A stretch of 64,000 nucleotides of DNA, taken from JALOLG01 sp963776935. GTDB taxonomy: Bacteria; Actinomycetota; Acidimicrobiia; Acidimicrobiales; Ilumatobacteraceae. The position numbers and the translations under genes were made by a program. Position 1 is the first letter of the stretch. The number at the start of each line of letters is the position of its first letter. Below the pieces are notes generated by a model, which worked only from the letters and a program-made list of their open reading frames with translations, ran no database searches and was not told where the DNA came from. The DNA is taken from positions 248,001 through 312,000 of the forward strand of contig CAVZOP010000002.1 in NCBI GenBank assembly GCA_963776935.1, read 5' to 3'. Of this stretch, positions 16,274 through 26,705 are shown in pieces.

Positions 16274-19200
16274 ATGAGCCGGTCACTGACCAAGACGTTG
16301 TCAGTTGTTGCGATTCTGGGCTCGACATTGATCGCGTGGCCGATCCACGGCGCTCAGGCGGTTTCGAGCACCGTCGTCATCAGCCAGGTGTATGGCGGGG
16401 GTGGAAACTCCGGCGCGACGTACACCCATGACTTCGTCGAACTCTTCAATCGTGGCACGACGACGGTCGACCTCGCCGGCTGGTCGATCCAGTACACCGA
16501 GCGCGTCGGGAACGGGCAACTTCGGGTCTGCGACCAACCTGATCACGCCATTGTCCGGCTCGCTCGCGCCGGGCCAATACCTGCTGGTGCAGGAGGCGAC
16601 GAACGCCGCGGTCGGATCGCCACTCCCGACGCCGGATGTCATCGACGCGACGCCGATCAACATGAGCGGCACCGGTGGCAAGGTCGCACTGGTCAACTCC
16701 ACGACCCCGCTCGGCTGCAACGGTAGCTCGACCCCGTGTCCACCCGCCCAGCTTGCGACCGTCGTCGACCTGCTGGGTTGGGATGGGGCGAACTTCTTCG
16801 AAGGCGCCGGCCCGGCCCCGGCGACGACCAGCACCACCGCCGTGTTCCGTGGGAACTCGGGTTGCGTCGATACCGACAACAACAACGCTGACTTCGCTGC
16901 CACGACACCGGCGCCCCGCAATTCGGGTTCGCCGCTCAACCCATGCGCGACGACGGTCAATTTGTCGGTCAACGACGTCAGCGCCGACGAGGGCAATTCG
17001 GGCACGACCTCGCTCGACTTCACCGTCTCGCTGTCCGCGCCTGCCGGGATCGGTGGCGTGACGTTCGACATCGCCGCAGCGGATGACACCGCGACGGTCG
17101 CCGACAACGACTACACGGCGAACTCGCTCACCGGCCAGACGATCCCGGCGGGCAACTCCACCTACACCTTCAGCGTGAGTGTGAACGGTGACGCGACAGC
17201 CGAACCGAACGAGACGTTCTTCGTGAACGTCACGAACGTGACGGGCGCGACGGTTGTCGACGCCCAGGGGTTGGGCACGATCGTCAACGACGACGCGGCC
17301 ATCACCCGGATCCACGACATCCAGGGCAGCGGCGGCACGTCCGCCGTAGGGACGTTCACCGTCGAGGCGATCGTGGTGGGCGACTACCAGACCCAGGGTT
17401 CGGGCCAGCTACGCGGGTTCTTCATCCAGGAAGAAGACACCCACGTTGACGCCGATCCCGCAACGTCGGAGGGCATCTTCGTGTTCTGCACCACGTGCCC
17501 GGTGGCCGTGAGCGTGGGTGACCAGGTGCGCGTCACTGGCGCCTCCGGCGAGTTCTTCGGAATGAGCCAGCTCACAGCGTCCACGGCTGGCAGCGTCAGC
17601 GTGCTCAGTTCCGGTAACCCGCACCCCACGCCGGCGACCGTCGACCTTCCGGTGCCCGGCGTGCCGAACGGCGACCTCGCCGCCGCCACGTCAGCGATCA
17701 ACGCCTACTTCGAGCCGCTCGAAGGCATGCGCGTGACCTACCCAGACACGCTTTCGGTGAGCGAGTACTTCGAGCTGGCCCGCTACGGCCAGGTGATCCT
17801 GACCGAAGGGGGCCGCCCTCACACGTTCACCGCCGTTAACACCCCCACAGCGGCCGGCTTCATCGATCACGAGATTGACCTTGCCCGGCGGACCGTCATC
17901 CTCGACGACACCGACAATCGCCAGAACCGCCCTGTCGACGCCCCGAACACGCCCTACTACCACCCGGTTCCGGGGCTGAGGACGACCAACTTCTTCCGCG
18001 GCGGCGACACGATCACGAACCTCACCGGCGTGCTGCATTGGTCGTTCGCCGGCCAGACCGGGACCGACGCGTGGCGTATCCGCCCGGTCACCGAGGCGTA
18101 CAACTATGCCTTCACCCCCGTCAACACGCGCCCGGCTCTCCCCGCCGTCGACGGCAGCCTGAAGGTCGCGAGCTTCAACGTCCTCAACTACTTCCGCACG
18201 GTCGACACCAGCAACGTGTGCGCGCCGACGCAGAACCAGGATTGTCGCGGTGCAGACAGCGAGCTCGAGCTCGAGCGCCAGCGGACGAAGATGCTCGCCG
18301 CGCTGTCCGCGCTCGACGCCGACATCATCGGCCTCATGGAGATGGAGAACACGCCCGGAGTTGAGCCGCTGGCCGACATCGTCGCCGGGCTCCCGGGCTA
18401 CGACTACGTCGATACGGGCGTGACCGGCACCGATGCGATCCGCGTCGGGATCATCTACCGCACGTCCACCGTCCGGCTTTCAGGCGCTCACGCGGTGCTC
18501 GATGCGCAGGCGTTCGTTAATCCGCGCGGCGCCAGCGTCGACCGCAACCGTCCGGCCGTGGCCCAGACCTTCGAGGAGATCGCTACCGGCGAGCGCGTGA
18601 CGGTCGTGGTCAACCACCTGAAGAGCAAGGGTTCGGGCTGCGGCGCCGGCGACGACGACACCACCACCGGCCAGGGTAACTGCAACCTGACGCGCACGCT
18701 GGCCGCGCAGGAACTGGCGGACTGGCTCGCTACCGACCCGACCGGCAGTGGTGACCGGGACGTCCTGATCATTGGTGATCTCAACTCGTACGCGAAAGAA
18801 GACCCGATCGTCGCCCTCCAGAACGCGGGCTACACGGACCTGGTGGCCGAGTTCGGCGGCTCGAGCGCTTACGGCTACGTGTTCGACGGCCAACTCGGCT
18901 ACCTCGACCACGCGCTTGCCAATGACAACCTTGCCCCTCAGGTGAGCGGCGTCGCCGAGTGGCATATCAACGCCGATGAGATCCCGCTGTTCGACTACAA
19001 CGACGATCAGCGCACGGCCGACGAGGCCGCGTTCGAAGAGGAGTCGGACAGCCTTCCGCTCTACGAGCCGAACGCGTTCCGCACGTCAGATCACGATCCT
19101 GTGATCATCGGCCTGGATCTGGTCAACCATCCGCCGGTGGCGGCTCCCGACTCCGCGGCGACCACCAAGGGCACTGCCGTCTTCATCGATGTGCTTGCCA

Positions 19201-19400
19201 ACGACATCGACGTGGACGGAGACGCCCTGACCATCATTTCGTGGACCAAGGGCGCTCACGGTTCCGTGAAGCTCGTCGACGGGTTGCTCCGTTACGGGCC
19301 GAAGGAGTACTTCCGCGGGACCGACACGTTCACCTACACGATCAGCGACGGGAACGGAGGGACGGCCACCGCGATCGTTACGGTGACCGTGACGAAGTAG
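16274..19400 (+). CDS. Secreted ExeM/NucH-type extracellular nuclease, one frame break
   Basis: A multidomain extracellular DNA/RNA endonuclease of about 1041 residues. Order: Sec signal peptide (to about residue 33); lamin-tail domain (VVISQVYGGGGNSGAT, DFVELFNRG); a Calx-beta-like repeat (SADEGNSGTTSLDFTVSLS); an OB-fold part (IHDIQGSGGTSAVGTFTVEAIV); the endonuclease/exonuclease/phosphatase domain (LKVASFNVLNYF, LMEMEN, VNHLKSKG, LIIGDLNSY, SDHDPVI); and a C-terminal cadherin-like repeat. The ATG at 16274 has AAGGAG upstream. The frame breaks near 16499 (WSIQY to ASGTGNFGS); removing one base restores it. Neighbouring phytase-like and PhoX-like genes suggest phosphorus scavenging from nucleic acids and organophosphates. 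Confidence 0.88.
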
Positions 19401-19825
19401 CGGCGGGCTCATCCAGCGAACCGACTCCAGCCATCCGCGGCGCGCCGGAGCCACCGTCGACGCTTCGGCGCCTCGGTCGTCGGGCCACGCGACAGCTCGC
19501 GGATGGGCCGGTCGTGTGCGGCGAGGACCTGACCGGACGTCGCCTGGAGCTGGTCAGCTGGCGGCCGCTCAGGAATCTCTCCGCCCCCTCGACGAGCTCG
19601 CGGACGACGCTTGCGGAGGGTACCACCGACGTGACGGCGCCAACCGACTCACTCGCGTAGAGCGCCATGGCGGCGATCTCGATCTCGCCCGTAGTCAGGG
19701 CGGCCGCCTGCTTCGATGGCGACTTGAGAACCGCCAGGTATCGCAGCTCGGTCGAGGCAGTGTGGCGCCAGCTTGGTCGGATCGATCCTGTGCACCGACG
19801 GTGAACTCCTACCCCGATATGACCC
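19401..19825. other. Convergent intergenic, nothing recognised
   Basis: About 425 bp between the nuclease stop and the phytase-like gene stop. I see no gene, no strong terminator hairpin and no copy of the island repeat. Confidence 0.45.
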
Positions 19826-20953
19826 CTATTTGTCGAGTGCGAAGAGCAGGAACTGGGTGAACTGGCTCGCGGCGAAGTTGTTGTCGCTCAGGAGCATCAG
19901 GGAGCGTCTGCCGTCGGGCAGGTCGGGGCCGATGGCCATGCCCTCGATGTTGTCGAGCGGGATGCCGAGCGTACGCAGGTCGAGTAGGAGTGACTTTTCG
20001 ACGAGTCGGATGTCGCCGAGTTGGCTGGCGACGCTATCGGCGCCGTCGACGTTCGACGCATGGGGGAACGAGACCGAGTAGAGCTTGATCGTGTTGCCTG
20101 TTCCAGGTGCGCCCACCGAGAACGAGCGCTCCATTGAGAGCATGAACTCGTTGTTGAACGGCAGCAGTTCGACGAGACCGTTCACGGAGAATTGGTTGGG
20201 CGGCACCGGCGGCTCCGCGACGGGGTCGGTCTGGTAGACGAACTGCCTCTGCAGCCGCCTCGTGATGAGGTTGTATCGCAGAATCCGTGCGGGGCTGCCG
20301 CCGGTGAGGTTCGCAGCCGGCCCGTCCTGCAGCAGGGCGCCCTCCATCCCCACGAACAGGTGCCGGCCGTCGGGCGTTACGGCTGCGGCTTCGAAGGCCA
20401 GGTTCGGACGGACGCCATGGGTGGGGCTGAGTTCGGTGAACGCGCTGGGGACCGGGAGGTCTCCGAGGAAGGTACCGTCGAGGCCATAGCGGCGCACCCA
20501 CGGAGCGATGCCGCGCCCGGGGATGCCCTCCGACGTGACGATGAGCTCACCGCTCTTCGTCAGGGTGAGCCCTTCGGGATCCAGCCCCGACAGCGGGTAG
20601 GGCTGCCCGTCCGGAGCGAGCAGCGTGGTGACGTCGAGGAACTCGACGTCACCATCGTCGAGACGGCCGTCGTCGAGATCGACGCGCAGGGTGTAGTAGC
20701 GGGCCGGGGCGAACTGGCTTTGGTCGTCGGAGATGGCGTAGAAGACGCCCCGACCCTCATCGAATGTGATGCTCGACAGTCCACCCACCTGCGTGCCCTC
20801 GAAGTCGGTCCCCGTCGGGAAGATTGACTGTCCGACGAACTCGAGGGTGGGCGGCCTTGCACCGCTGCCGGCCGCGGTCGCGACCGCGCTCACCGTCGCC
20901 ATCGAGACGGCAACCGCCAGGGCAAGCCCGGCAGTGCTCTTCCCTCCTCGCAT
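19826..20953 (-). CDS. Secreted phytase-like/esterase-like beta-propeller protein
   Basis: A 375-residue secreted protein with a Sec signal peptide (KSTAGLALAVAVSMATVSAVATAAG). It matches the 'esterase-like activity of phytase' family: GGLSSITFDEGRGVFYAISDD near the N-terminus, LSGLDPEGLTLT, FEAAAVTPDGRHLFVGMEGAL and the conserved C-terminal block NIEGMAIGPDLPDGRRSLMLLSDNNF. The family is found in extracellular phosphoester metabolism, though activities are mostly predicted. It lies 103 bp after the PhoX-like gene on the same strand and is probably co-expressed with it. Confidence 0.85.
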   Translation of the reverse strand: MRGGKSTAGLALAVAVSMATVSAVATAAGSGARPPTLEFVGQSIFPTGTDFEGTQVGGLSSITFDEGRGVFYAISDDQSQFAPARYYTLRVDLDDGRLDDGDVEFLDVTTLLAPDGQPYPLSGLDPEGLTLTKSGELIVTSEGIPGRGIAPWVRRYGLDGTFLGDLPVPSAFTELSPTHGVRPNLAFEAAAVTPDGRHLFVGMEGALLQDGPAANLTGGSPARILRYNLITRRLQRQFVYQTDPVAEPPVPPNQFSVNGLVELLPFNNEFMLSMERSFSVGAPGTGNTIKLYSVSFPHASNVDGADSVASQLGDIRLVEKSLLLDLRTLGIPLDNIEGMAIGPDLPDGRRSLMLLSDNNFAASQFTQFLLFALDK

Positions 20954-21056
20954 GATCCCTCCTCCCGTTCGTTCGTGATCTCGTTCGTGGCGTCGTCGGC
21001 TGTTGTCGAGCGTGGGATGGGGTCGGTCCCGGCATCCCCAGCTCGACTCCGGAGTG

Positions 21057-22799
21057 TTACGCCCCTGGGATTCGCAAGAGAGCGAGTTGACCGCCCTCGC
21101 GCTTGTAGGTGAAGTCGGGCTCGCCGTCGCCGTTGTTGTCGTCGCCGGGCGCCTTTTCGACCCACAGGGTGTGCGCCTGCACTGTGATCAAGAACGCGCC
21201 CGGGCCGAACGCGGACGAGGCGTCCACGATGCCCGAGCTCTCCCAGGCACCCTGGTTGCCCGCGGCTCGTCCGTCGACGTCGGTGGGCCCGCCGTCGGCG
21301 GACTGGTCGACCGTCACCACGACCTCAGGGGCGCCGGCGAACGGCACGAACCAGAGCCGGGCGGTGGTGGCGTTCGGGTCGGTGGAGCCGACCGGGAACT
21401 GCTGGCTCGAGCCCGGGTCCTCGGTGAGAAGCAATCCGTTGGCCGTGCTCTCGATGTTGTCGGGCTGGTGTACCTCGTTCAGCGTCTTCACGGGGTTGTC
21501 GTCGCCCTCTACGAACACGGTGAGCGAGGTGACGACGGTGGGGTCGGCGGGGTCGAGCACCATCTTCCAGACCCGGCCGTTGGTGGACCTGAAGGGCGTG
21601 TCCAAGGTTGATGTCGGAGTCAGGCCCCGGCCGGAGTCGACGAGGTACACGACGTTCTCCATGCCGGGTCGCTTGTCGTAGGCGATGTCCTCGATGCGGA
21701 CGAACTGGAACACGTTGTTCGTGTCGCTCCAGTATTCGAGCACCCATTGCGGACCGTCGAGCCCCGTCAGCGGCAGCCCGCGGTTGTCACGCTGCCAGCT
21801 CCCGTTGTTCGGCGGCAGCGGGAAGCCGACGTCGGCGGCCCTGATCTCGCTGCCGTCGGGGTTCTTCCCCGTGGCAATGTTCTTCGGCACCTTGATGAAG
21901 TGCCCGGTCACGACGGTGCCCGAGCCAGGAAGCACGTCGTAGTAGTTCTTCACGCCAGGCGTGTCGGACACGAATGCCCACAGGTCGCCCTCGTCGGCGA
22001 GGAGCGCGTCCGTGTCGGGGGCGATGTACGAATACACCTGCGACTGCGCAGGAACGGCGCCGGCCGGGAACACGCCGGTGAGCGGGCCGCTTGTGAAGGT
22101 GTCGTCGCCGGTGAGCACCACGAGGTCGTCGTGGCCCGGGATCGCCACGGCGTTCTCGTGGTTCAGCCGGCCCATCCCGTAGATCGGGCCGTGCTTCCCG
22201 GTTCGCACGTCGAGCGCGACCACGAGGCCGACCTGCTCCTCGGCCGGGTCGCCGATCGCGGGTGGCCAGGAGGCTTCCTGCCGGTACACGTAGTCGAGTG
22301 ACTCCTCGTTGGTGAACAGGATCTCGCGGTCGAAGCCCTCCTTCGCGGTGGCGAGGTAGCTCGAGCAGAAGCGCTGGTAGCCCTCGCTGCTCGTGATGGC
22401 GAACGAGCCGCTGAGCACGCCGGCGGAATGCTGGTTGAGGACCAACTGGCTCACCTGGGCGTTGTCGAAGTCGTTCTCACCGTTCGCGGCCGTCGGTGCA
22501 GCCACGTTGTACGGGAACGGCACCTTGGCCGTCTCGTGGTTCACGTAGAGATCAACCCGCCCGTTGCCTCGTGGACGCACGGCGATGCCGTCGGGGATCG
22601 CCTCGAAGCGGTAGCCGCTGTTCAGCACATCGCCGACCGTCAGCAGCGGCGTGACGGTCACACCGCTCTTCGCCGGTGTGAGCATCGATGCCCGCTGTGT
22701 CTGGAATCCGCTGTCGTTGTCGCCGGCGAGCGCGCCGGTCGTGGGCAGCAAGGTGGCTGTCACGGCCAGTGCGGCGACGATCGTGATGCGTCGTTTCAT
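21057..22799 (-). CDS. Secreted PhoX-like phosphatase-family protein
   Basis: A 580-residue protein with a Sec signal peptide (RRITIVAALAVTATLLPTTGALA). Features of the PhoX/DUF839 beta-propeller family are an early YRFEAIPDGIAV followed by VDLYVNHET, then VGLVVALDVRTGKHGPIYGMGRLNHENAVAIPG, VVLTGDDTF and late ESSGIVDASSAFGPGAFLITVQAH. PhoX enzymes are Ca/Fe-dependent alkaline phosphatases, but the metal ligands cannot all be assigned here, so a related phytase-like role is possible. It starts at an ATG at 22799 and is followed by the phytase-like gene on the same strand. Confidence 0.7.
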   Translation of the reverse strand: MKRRITIVAALAVTATLLPTTGALAGDNDSGFQTQRASMLTPAKSGVTVTPLLTVGDVLNSGYRFEAIPDGIAVRPRGNGRVDLYVNHETAKVPFPYNVAAPTAANGENDFDNAQVSQLVLNQHSAGVLSGSFAITSSEGYQRFCSSYLATAKEGFDREILFTNEESLDYVYRQEASWPPAIGDPAEEQVGLVVALDVRTGKHGPIYGMGRLNHENAVAIPGHDDLVVLTGDDTFTSGPLTGVFPAGAVPAQSQVYSYIAPDTDALLADEGDLWAFVSDTPGVKNYYDVLPGSGTVVTGHFIKVPKNIATGKNPDGSEIRAADVGFPLPPNNGSWQRDNRGLPLTGLDGPQWVLEYWSDTNNVFQFVRIEDIAYDKRPGMENVVYLVDSGRGLTPTSTLDTPFRSTNGRVWKMVLDPADPTVVTSLTVFVEGDDNPVKTLNEVHQPDNIESTANGLLLTEDPGSSQQFPVGSTDPNATTARLWFVPFAGAPEVVVTVDQSADGGPTDVDGRAAGNQGAWESSGIVDASSAFGPGAFLITVQAHTLWVEKAPGDDNNGDGEPDFTYKREGGQLALLRIPGA

Positions 22800-23381
22800 G
22801 GTCCCCTCCGATGGCAGCGACGCGCGCTTGCCTGAAGTCCCCGGGCAAGGGAGGCCTCGTCAAGATCTGCGTACTCGACTCACCGCCCTCGGCCCCCTGC
22901 CGAATCGCCTAGGAACGAACCATGCCAGATCCCGCCCGCTCTGGCAAGCCGCCACGGCCGACCGGTCCCACCCAACCTTTCTCGCGCACAGGTCGAATGG
23001 CAAGGTTCGACAGGTGTACCGCCGACCGCGGCCGGGCCGCTGGTATACCGAACCCCGGTCTGCGACGTTCGGTAGCGCCGGACTGCCGGCGATCCCGGAC
23101 GCGGCCGACCGTCATTATCGCGCGTCGTTTTCGGACATCGGTCCTGGTCTCGCGCGGGTGGGTGTCGTGGCGTGGTCGGTCAGGTGACGGGTGCGTTGCG
23201 TGGGCGTTGCCGTCGCCGGCACAGCGCGGGCCCTCGAGTCGCTCGCGGATGGCCAGATCGAACGGGTACGCCGTGGTGACGACGTCGTACACCGCCGAAC
23301 GCCTGCGGGCTCGATGACCTAACGCAGCTGTCGATTGCTCATCTGCGCGGAAGTCGCTCGCCGAGCGGGCAGAATCTGTCC
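22800..23381. other. Divergent intergenic, holds repeat E
   Basis: About 580 bp. Repeat copy E lies at 23072-23141. A minus-strand frame near 23292 beginning MYDVVTTAYPFDLAIRERL looks protein-like for about 22 residues but then runs into the repeat, so it could be a remnant. No intact gene is supported. Confidence 0.45.
23072..23141 (+). repeat. Island intergenic repeat, copy E
   Basis: Contains GTAGCGCCGGACTGCCGGCGA (hairpin CGCCGG/CCGGCG, shared with copy B), CCCGGACGCGG and ATTATCGCGCGTCGTTTTCGGA. The winged-helix/hydrolase gene starts 241 bp downstream. Confidence 0.65.
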
Positions 23382-24569
23382 GTGCGGTATCGGTTCGCCG
23401 AAAGCCTGCTGGACACGACTCGTTACGAGCTGTTCTGCGACGGCGAGCAGGTCCACGTCGAGCCGCAGGTGTTCGACGTGCTCGCCTTTCTCGTCGAGCA
23501 CCGCGACCGCGTCGTGCACAAGACGGAGCTCCTCGATGCCGTGTGGGGGCATCAGTTCGTCACCGAGTCGGCGTTGACCACTCGTGTCAAGCAGCTCCGT
23601 CAAGCGGTCGGTGACAACGGGCGGGATCAGCGGATCGTGCAAACCGTTCACGGCCGTGGCTACCGGTTCCATGCTCCCGTCGAGGAGTTGCCCGGTGGCA
23701 CCGAGAGAGAACCGCTGTCGGTACCCGCGGAGCTGCGCCAGGAGATCCGCTTCTGCACGACGCCAGATGGGACGCGCCTCGCGTACGCGACCGTCGGAAC
23801 CGGTCCGCCGCTCGTGCGCGCAGCGCACTGGATCACCCATCTCGACTACGACTGGCAGAGCCCGGTCTGGCGTCACTGGTTGGTCGGGTTGGCTCGCCGG
23901 CACACATTGGTGCGCTACGACGAGCGAGGCTGTGGATTGTCGGATCACGACGTCGACAACTTCTCGCTCGAGGCGTGGGTTCAGGATCTGGAGACCGTCG
24001 TCGACGATCTCGGTCTCGAACGCTTCCCACTACTCGGCGTCTCGCAAGGCGGAGCCGTCGCCGTCGCGTACGCGGCCCGGCATCCAGAACGAGTCACCCG
24101 TCTGGTCCTCTTCGGTGCGTACACGTGTGGGCGCATGCGCAGGGCGACCACCGATGAGATGCGACGCGAGGCAGAACTGCAGATTGAGATGGTTCGCCTT
24201 GGTTGGGGACGAGAGGACGCAGCCTTTCGCCGTTTCTTCACATCCAGCTTCATCCCGGACGCGCCTGCGGAGCTGTGGGAGTCATTCGCCGAGTTGCTGC
24301 GACGCACGACGTCAGCGGAGAACGCGGCACGCCTCTTGGAATCGTGGGCCACGATCGATGTCAGTGAAGCCGCAGGTCGGGTGCAAGCACCCACCTTGGT
24401 ACTGCACGCTCGCGACGAGATCCGCGTTCCAGTGGAACAGGGACGAGTGCTCGCCTCGCTGATCCCGGGGGCACGCTTCAAGCTCCTCCCCAGCCGCAAC
24501 CATCTTCTCCGCGGAGATGAGCCGGCGTGGACGGAGTTCCTCGACGAAGTCGAAGCCTTCCTCGCCTGA
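23382..24569 (+). CDS. Winged-helix DNA-binding domain fused to an alpha/beta hydrolase
   Basis: A 395-residue two-domain protein. Residues 1-105 are an OmpR/CadC-type winged helix (LFCDGEQVHVEPQVFDVLAFL, LLDAVWGHQFVTESALTTRVKQLRQAVGD, IVQTVHGRGYRF). Residues 125-395 are an alpha/beta hydrolase with the nucleophile elbow GVSQGGAVA, acid HARDEIRVP and His in SRNHLLRGDEP. There is no receiver or membrane domain, so the hydrolase part probably senses or turns over a ligand that controls DNA binding. The GTG at 23382 is the likely start. It precedes azlC by 51 bp on the same strand and may regulate it. Confidence 0.88.
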   Translation: MRYRFAESLLDTTRYELFCDGEQVHVEPQVFDVLAFLVEHRDRVVHKTELLDAVWGHQFVTESALTTRVKQLRQAVGDNGRDQRIVQTVHGRGYRFHAPVEELPGGTEREPLSVPAELRQEIRFCTTPDGTRLAYATVGTGPPLVRAAHWITHLDYDWQSPVWRHWLVGLARRHTLVRYDERGCGLSDHDVDNFSLEAWVQDLETVVDDLGLERFPLLGVSQGGAVAVAYAARHPERVTRLVLFGAYTCGRMRRATTDEMRREAELQIEMVRLGWGREDAAFRRFFTSSFIPDAPAELWESFAELLRRTTSAENAARLLESWATIDVSEAAGRVQAPTLVLHARDEIRVPVEQGRVLASLIPGARFKLLPSRNHLLRGDEPAWTEFLDEVEAFLA

Positions 24570-24620
24570 TCTCCACGCGGTCTCCAAGAGTCGCGCGATC
24601 CCTGATCGCACAATGCAGGC

Positions 24621-25382
24621 ATGCACGCACACATCGATGCCGACGCCTCGTCAGTCACCGGTCCGCCAGTTCACCCACGCGATCCTGTGCTCGCCGGTGT
24701 CCGGGCCATCGCCCCGCTCGCCGCCGGATTGATGCCACTGGCTTTGACGGTTGGGACTGCCGCGGCGCGATCCGGACTCCCCCCGCTGGTCGGCTGGGCG
24801 TCGTCGGCGACGCTGTACGGTGCCTCGGGACAGCTCACCTGGATCCAGATGGCCCACAGTGGCGCACCGGCAGCGATTGTCGTCGGAGCAACGCTGATGG
24901 TGAACATGCAGATGGTGCTATACGGCGCTGCGATGCGCAGGTACTGGTCGAGCACGTCGCGACGGTGGCGCCTCGGAGCCGGACACCTCATGGTGAGTCC
25001 CGTGTTCGCCGTCGTCACCGACCACCATCGAAGCGAGGACGACCCGGTACGGCGTCAGATGTTCTACCTGGCCGCAGGCCTGACGCTGTGGGTGACTTGG
25101 CTGGCGGTGACCGGCATCGGCTACGCCTTCGGCGGACTCCCGTCGGTGCCGGTACTGGCGTTGCTGAGTCCACTGGTGATCCTCAGCCTGGCGCTGCGCG
25201 CCGTGCGCGACACCCCCACGCTTGCCGCACTGATCGCGGCCTCGACCATCGCGGTCGCTGCGCGGAGCCTGCCGTACGACCTCGGCACGGTGTTTGCCGG
25301 CATGACGGGCATCGCCACCGGCCTCGTGGTCAGTCGAATCGCTCGCACCGACGCAACGCGCGCGGAGGTCTCCGAGCGATGA
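24621..25382 (+). CDS. azlC: AzlC-family branched-chain amino acid exporter, large subunit
   Basis: An integral membrane protein of 253 residues. AzlC with AzlD exports branched-chain amino acids and analogues. Family features are the opening block (GVRAIAPLAAGLMPLALTVGTAAARSGLPPL), SSATLYGASGQLTWIQM, VNMQMVLYGAAM and about six further hydrophobic helices. The ATG at 24621 fits the start of homology. The stop overlaps the azlD ATG by four bases. The upstream winged-helix/hydrolase gene may be the local regulator. Confidence 0.9.
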   Translation: MHAHIDADASSVTGPPVHPRDPVLAGVRAIAPLAAGLMPLALTVGTAAARSGLPPLVGWASSATLYGASGQLTWIQMAHSGAPAAIVVGATLMVNMQMVLYGAAMRRYWSSTSRRWRLGAGHLMVSPVFAVVTDHHRSEDDPVRRQMFYLAAGLTLWVTWLAVTGIGYAFGGLPSVPVLALLSPLVILSLALRAVRDTPTLAALIAASTIAVAARSLPYDLGTVFAGMTGIATGLVVSRIARTDATRAEVSER

Positions 25383-25684
25383 GCGCGTGGATCACCCTCA
25401 TCGCGACGAGTGCCTTGACCCTCGCACTCAGAGCCGGACCGTCGCTCATCGATAGCCGTGCCAAGCTTCCCACGTTCGTGCAGCACGCCAACCGCTTCGC
25501 GGCTCCGGCGTTGATGGGTGCCCTCGCAAGCCGCAGTGTCGCAACCCAGGCGTCGACGACCGACGTCATGCCGGTGCTCGCCGCAGTCGCTGCCGCCGTG
25601 CCGGTGGCCCTGCGGACACGCTCGATGGCGTTGCCGATCGTCGCCGGCGTCGCAGTGTTCATGCTTACGGCCGCCCTCCGCTGA
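25379..25684 (+). CDS. azlD: AzlD-family branched-chain amino acid exporter, small subunit
   Basis: A 101-residue membrane protein with about four helices that partners AzlC. WITLIATSALTLALRAGPSL and the late VPVALRTRSMALPIVAGVAVFML are typical AzlD segments. It starts in the ATGA overlap with azlC, so translation is coupled. Repeat copy F follows 76 bp after the stop. Confidence 0.9.
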   Translation: MSAWITLIATSALTLALRAGPSLIDSRAKLPTFVQHANRFAAPALMGALASRSVATQASTTDVMPVLAAVAAAVPVALRTRSMALPIVAGVAVFMLTAALR

Positions 25685-25759
25685 GATCGGCGAGGACACA
25701 AGCCAAAATACAACGACTCGTCATCGCCCGAGGAATCTCCCCGAAGCAGCGCGCAATGC

Positions 25760-25834
25760 GCGTCCGCGAGGACCGGCGATACCGGGCACCCGGATCACCG
25801 TGCGGGCCATGTGTTATTCGGACGACTTCCGATT
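25760..25834 (+). repeat. Island intergenic repeat, copy F
   Basis: GCGTCCGCGAGGACCGGCGATACCGG at the start and GTTATTCGGACGACTTCCGA at the end. The DUF3995 gene starts 105 bp downstream. Confidence 0.65.
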
Positions 25835-25938
25835 CCGACCATTTCATCGGGCACTGCGACCACTTGTGGGTGGTGGCCGCGCGGTCAGGATGGCTTCATG
25901 CTGACGACACCTTGGGTCCGACCTTCTCCGAGTCTGCG

Positions 25939-26355
25939 ATGAATCGTCTCCGGGTGATCCTCGGTGACGCCGGCGCGGTGGTCCTCGCCGGGGTGAGCGT
26001 GCTCCACGTCTACTGGGCGGCCGGCGGGCGACGCGGCCAAAACGCGGTGATCCCGACGTCGGGCGGCCGCCCGCTGATAGCACCGTCCACGGCGGCCAGC
26101 GTTGCCGTCGCCACGGCGTTGGCGACGGCCTCTGCGCTCTACCTCGGGGCGACGGCGCGATGGCAGCCGAGATGGGTCTACCGCGCCGGTACGAGCGGCG
26201 CGGCGACGGTGCTCGTCGCCCGGGCGATCGGGGACCGCCGCTATGTCGGTTTTCTGAAGCGGTCCCGGGACTCGGCGTTCGCCCGGCGCGACACGTACCT
26301 TTATTCGCCGCTGTGCACTCTCCTCGCCGTCGCCGGCGCAGTCGCCGCGGCATGA
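25939..26355 (+). CDS. DUF3995 membrane protein
   Basis: A 138-residue membrane protein with four hydrophobic helices. LAGVSVLHVYWAAGGRRGQNAVIP and FLKRSRDSAFARRDTYLYSPLCTLL match the DUF3995 family, whose function is unknown. The ATG at 25939 begins at the homology. It sits alone between repeat copies F and G. Confidence 0.85.
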   Translation: MNRLRVILGDAGAVVLAGVSVLHVYWAAGGRRGQNAVIPTSGGRPLIAPSTAASVAVATALATASALYLGATARWQPRWVYRAGTSGAATVLVARAIGDRRYVGFLKRSRDSAFARRDTYLYSPLCTLLAVAGAVAAA

Positions 26356-26494
26356 CGCATTTCCGCGGCCCTCGTCGTCGAACTTGAAGAGTACGACGAG
26401 AGGAGCATGAGGCCGTACCGACCACCCGGCCCACTTGACAAGGGAGCGTCGGATGCACGGAGTGGACCACGGGTGCTGGATTGTCGGCACGTAG

Positions 26495-26558
26495 GCGTGC
26501 TCTGGAACCGGCGCTACAGGACACGGCAGGCCGGTGTTACGCGTCGGATCGGATGTCC
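26495..26558 (+). repeat. Island intergenic repeat, copy G
   Basis: A divergent copy with GGAACCGGCGCTACAGGACACGG and GTGTTACGCGTCGGATCGGATG. The pectinacetylesterase-like gene starts 148 bp downstream. Confidence 0.5.
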
Positions 26559-26705
26559 GCGTTGGCGGTCAGGAGCGAGCGAGTCATCCACGTTGCCGAC
26601 GAGTTGGGTGATGGCGCTGATGGGTTGAATGCCTCAGGCGGTATCAGGGATCGGAGCGGGATCTCCCCGATGTGCCGTGCTCTTCGCCGGTCGTACGTTC
26701 GTCGT

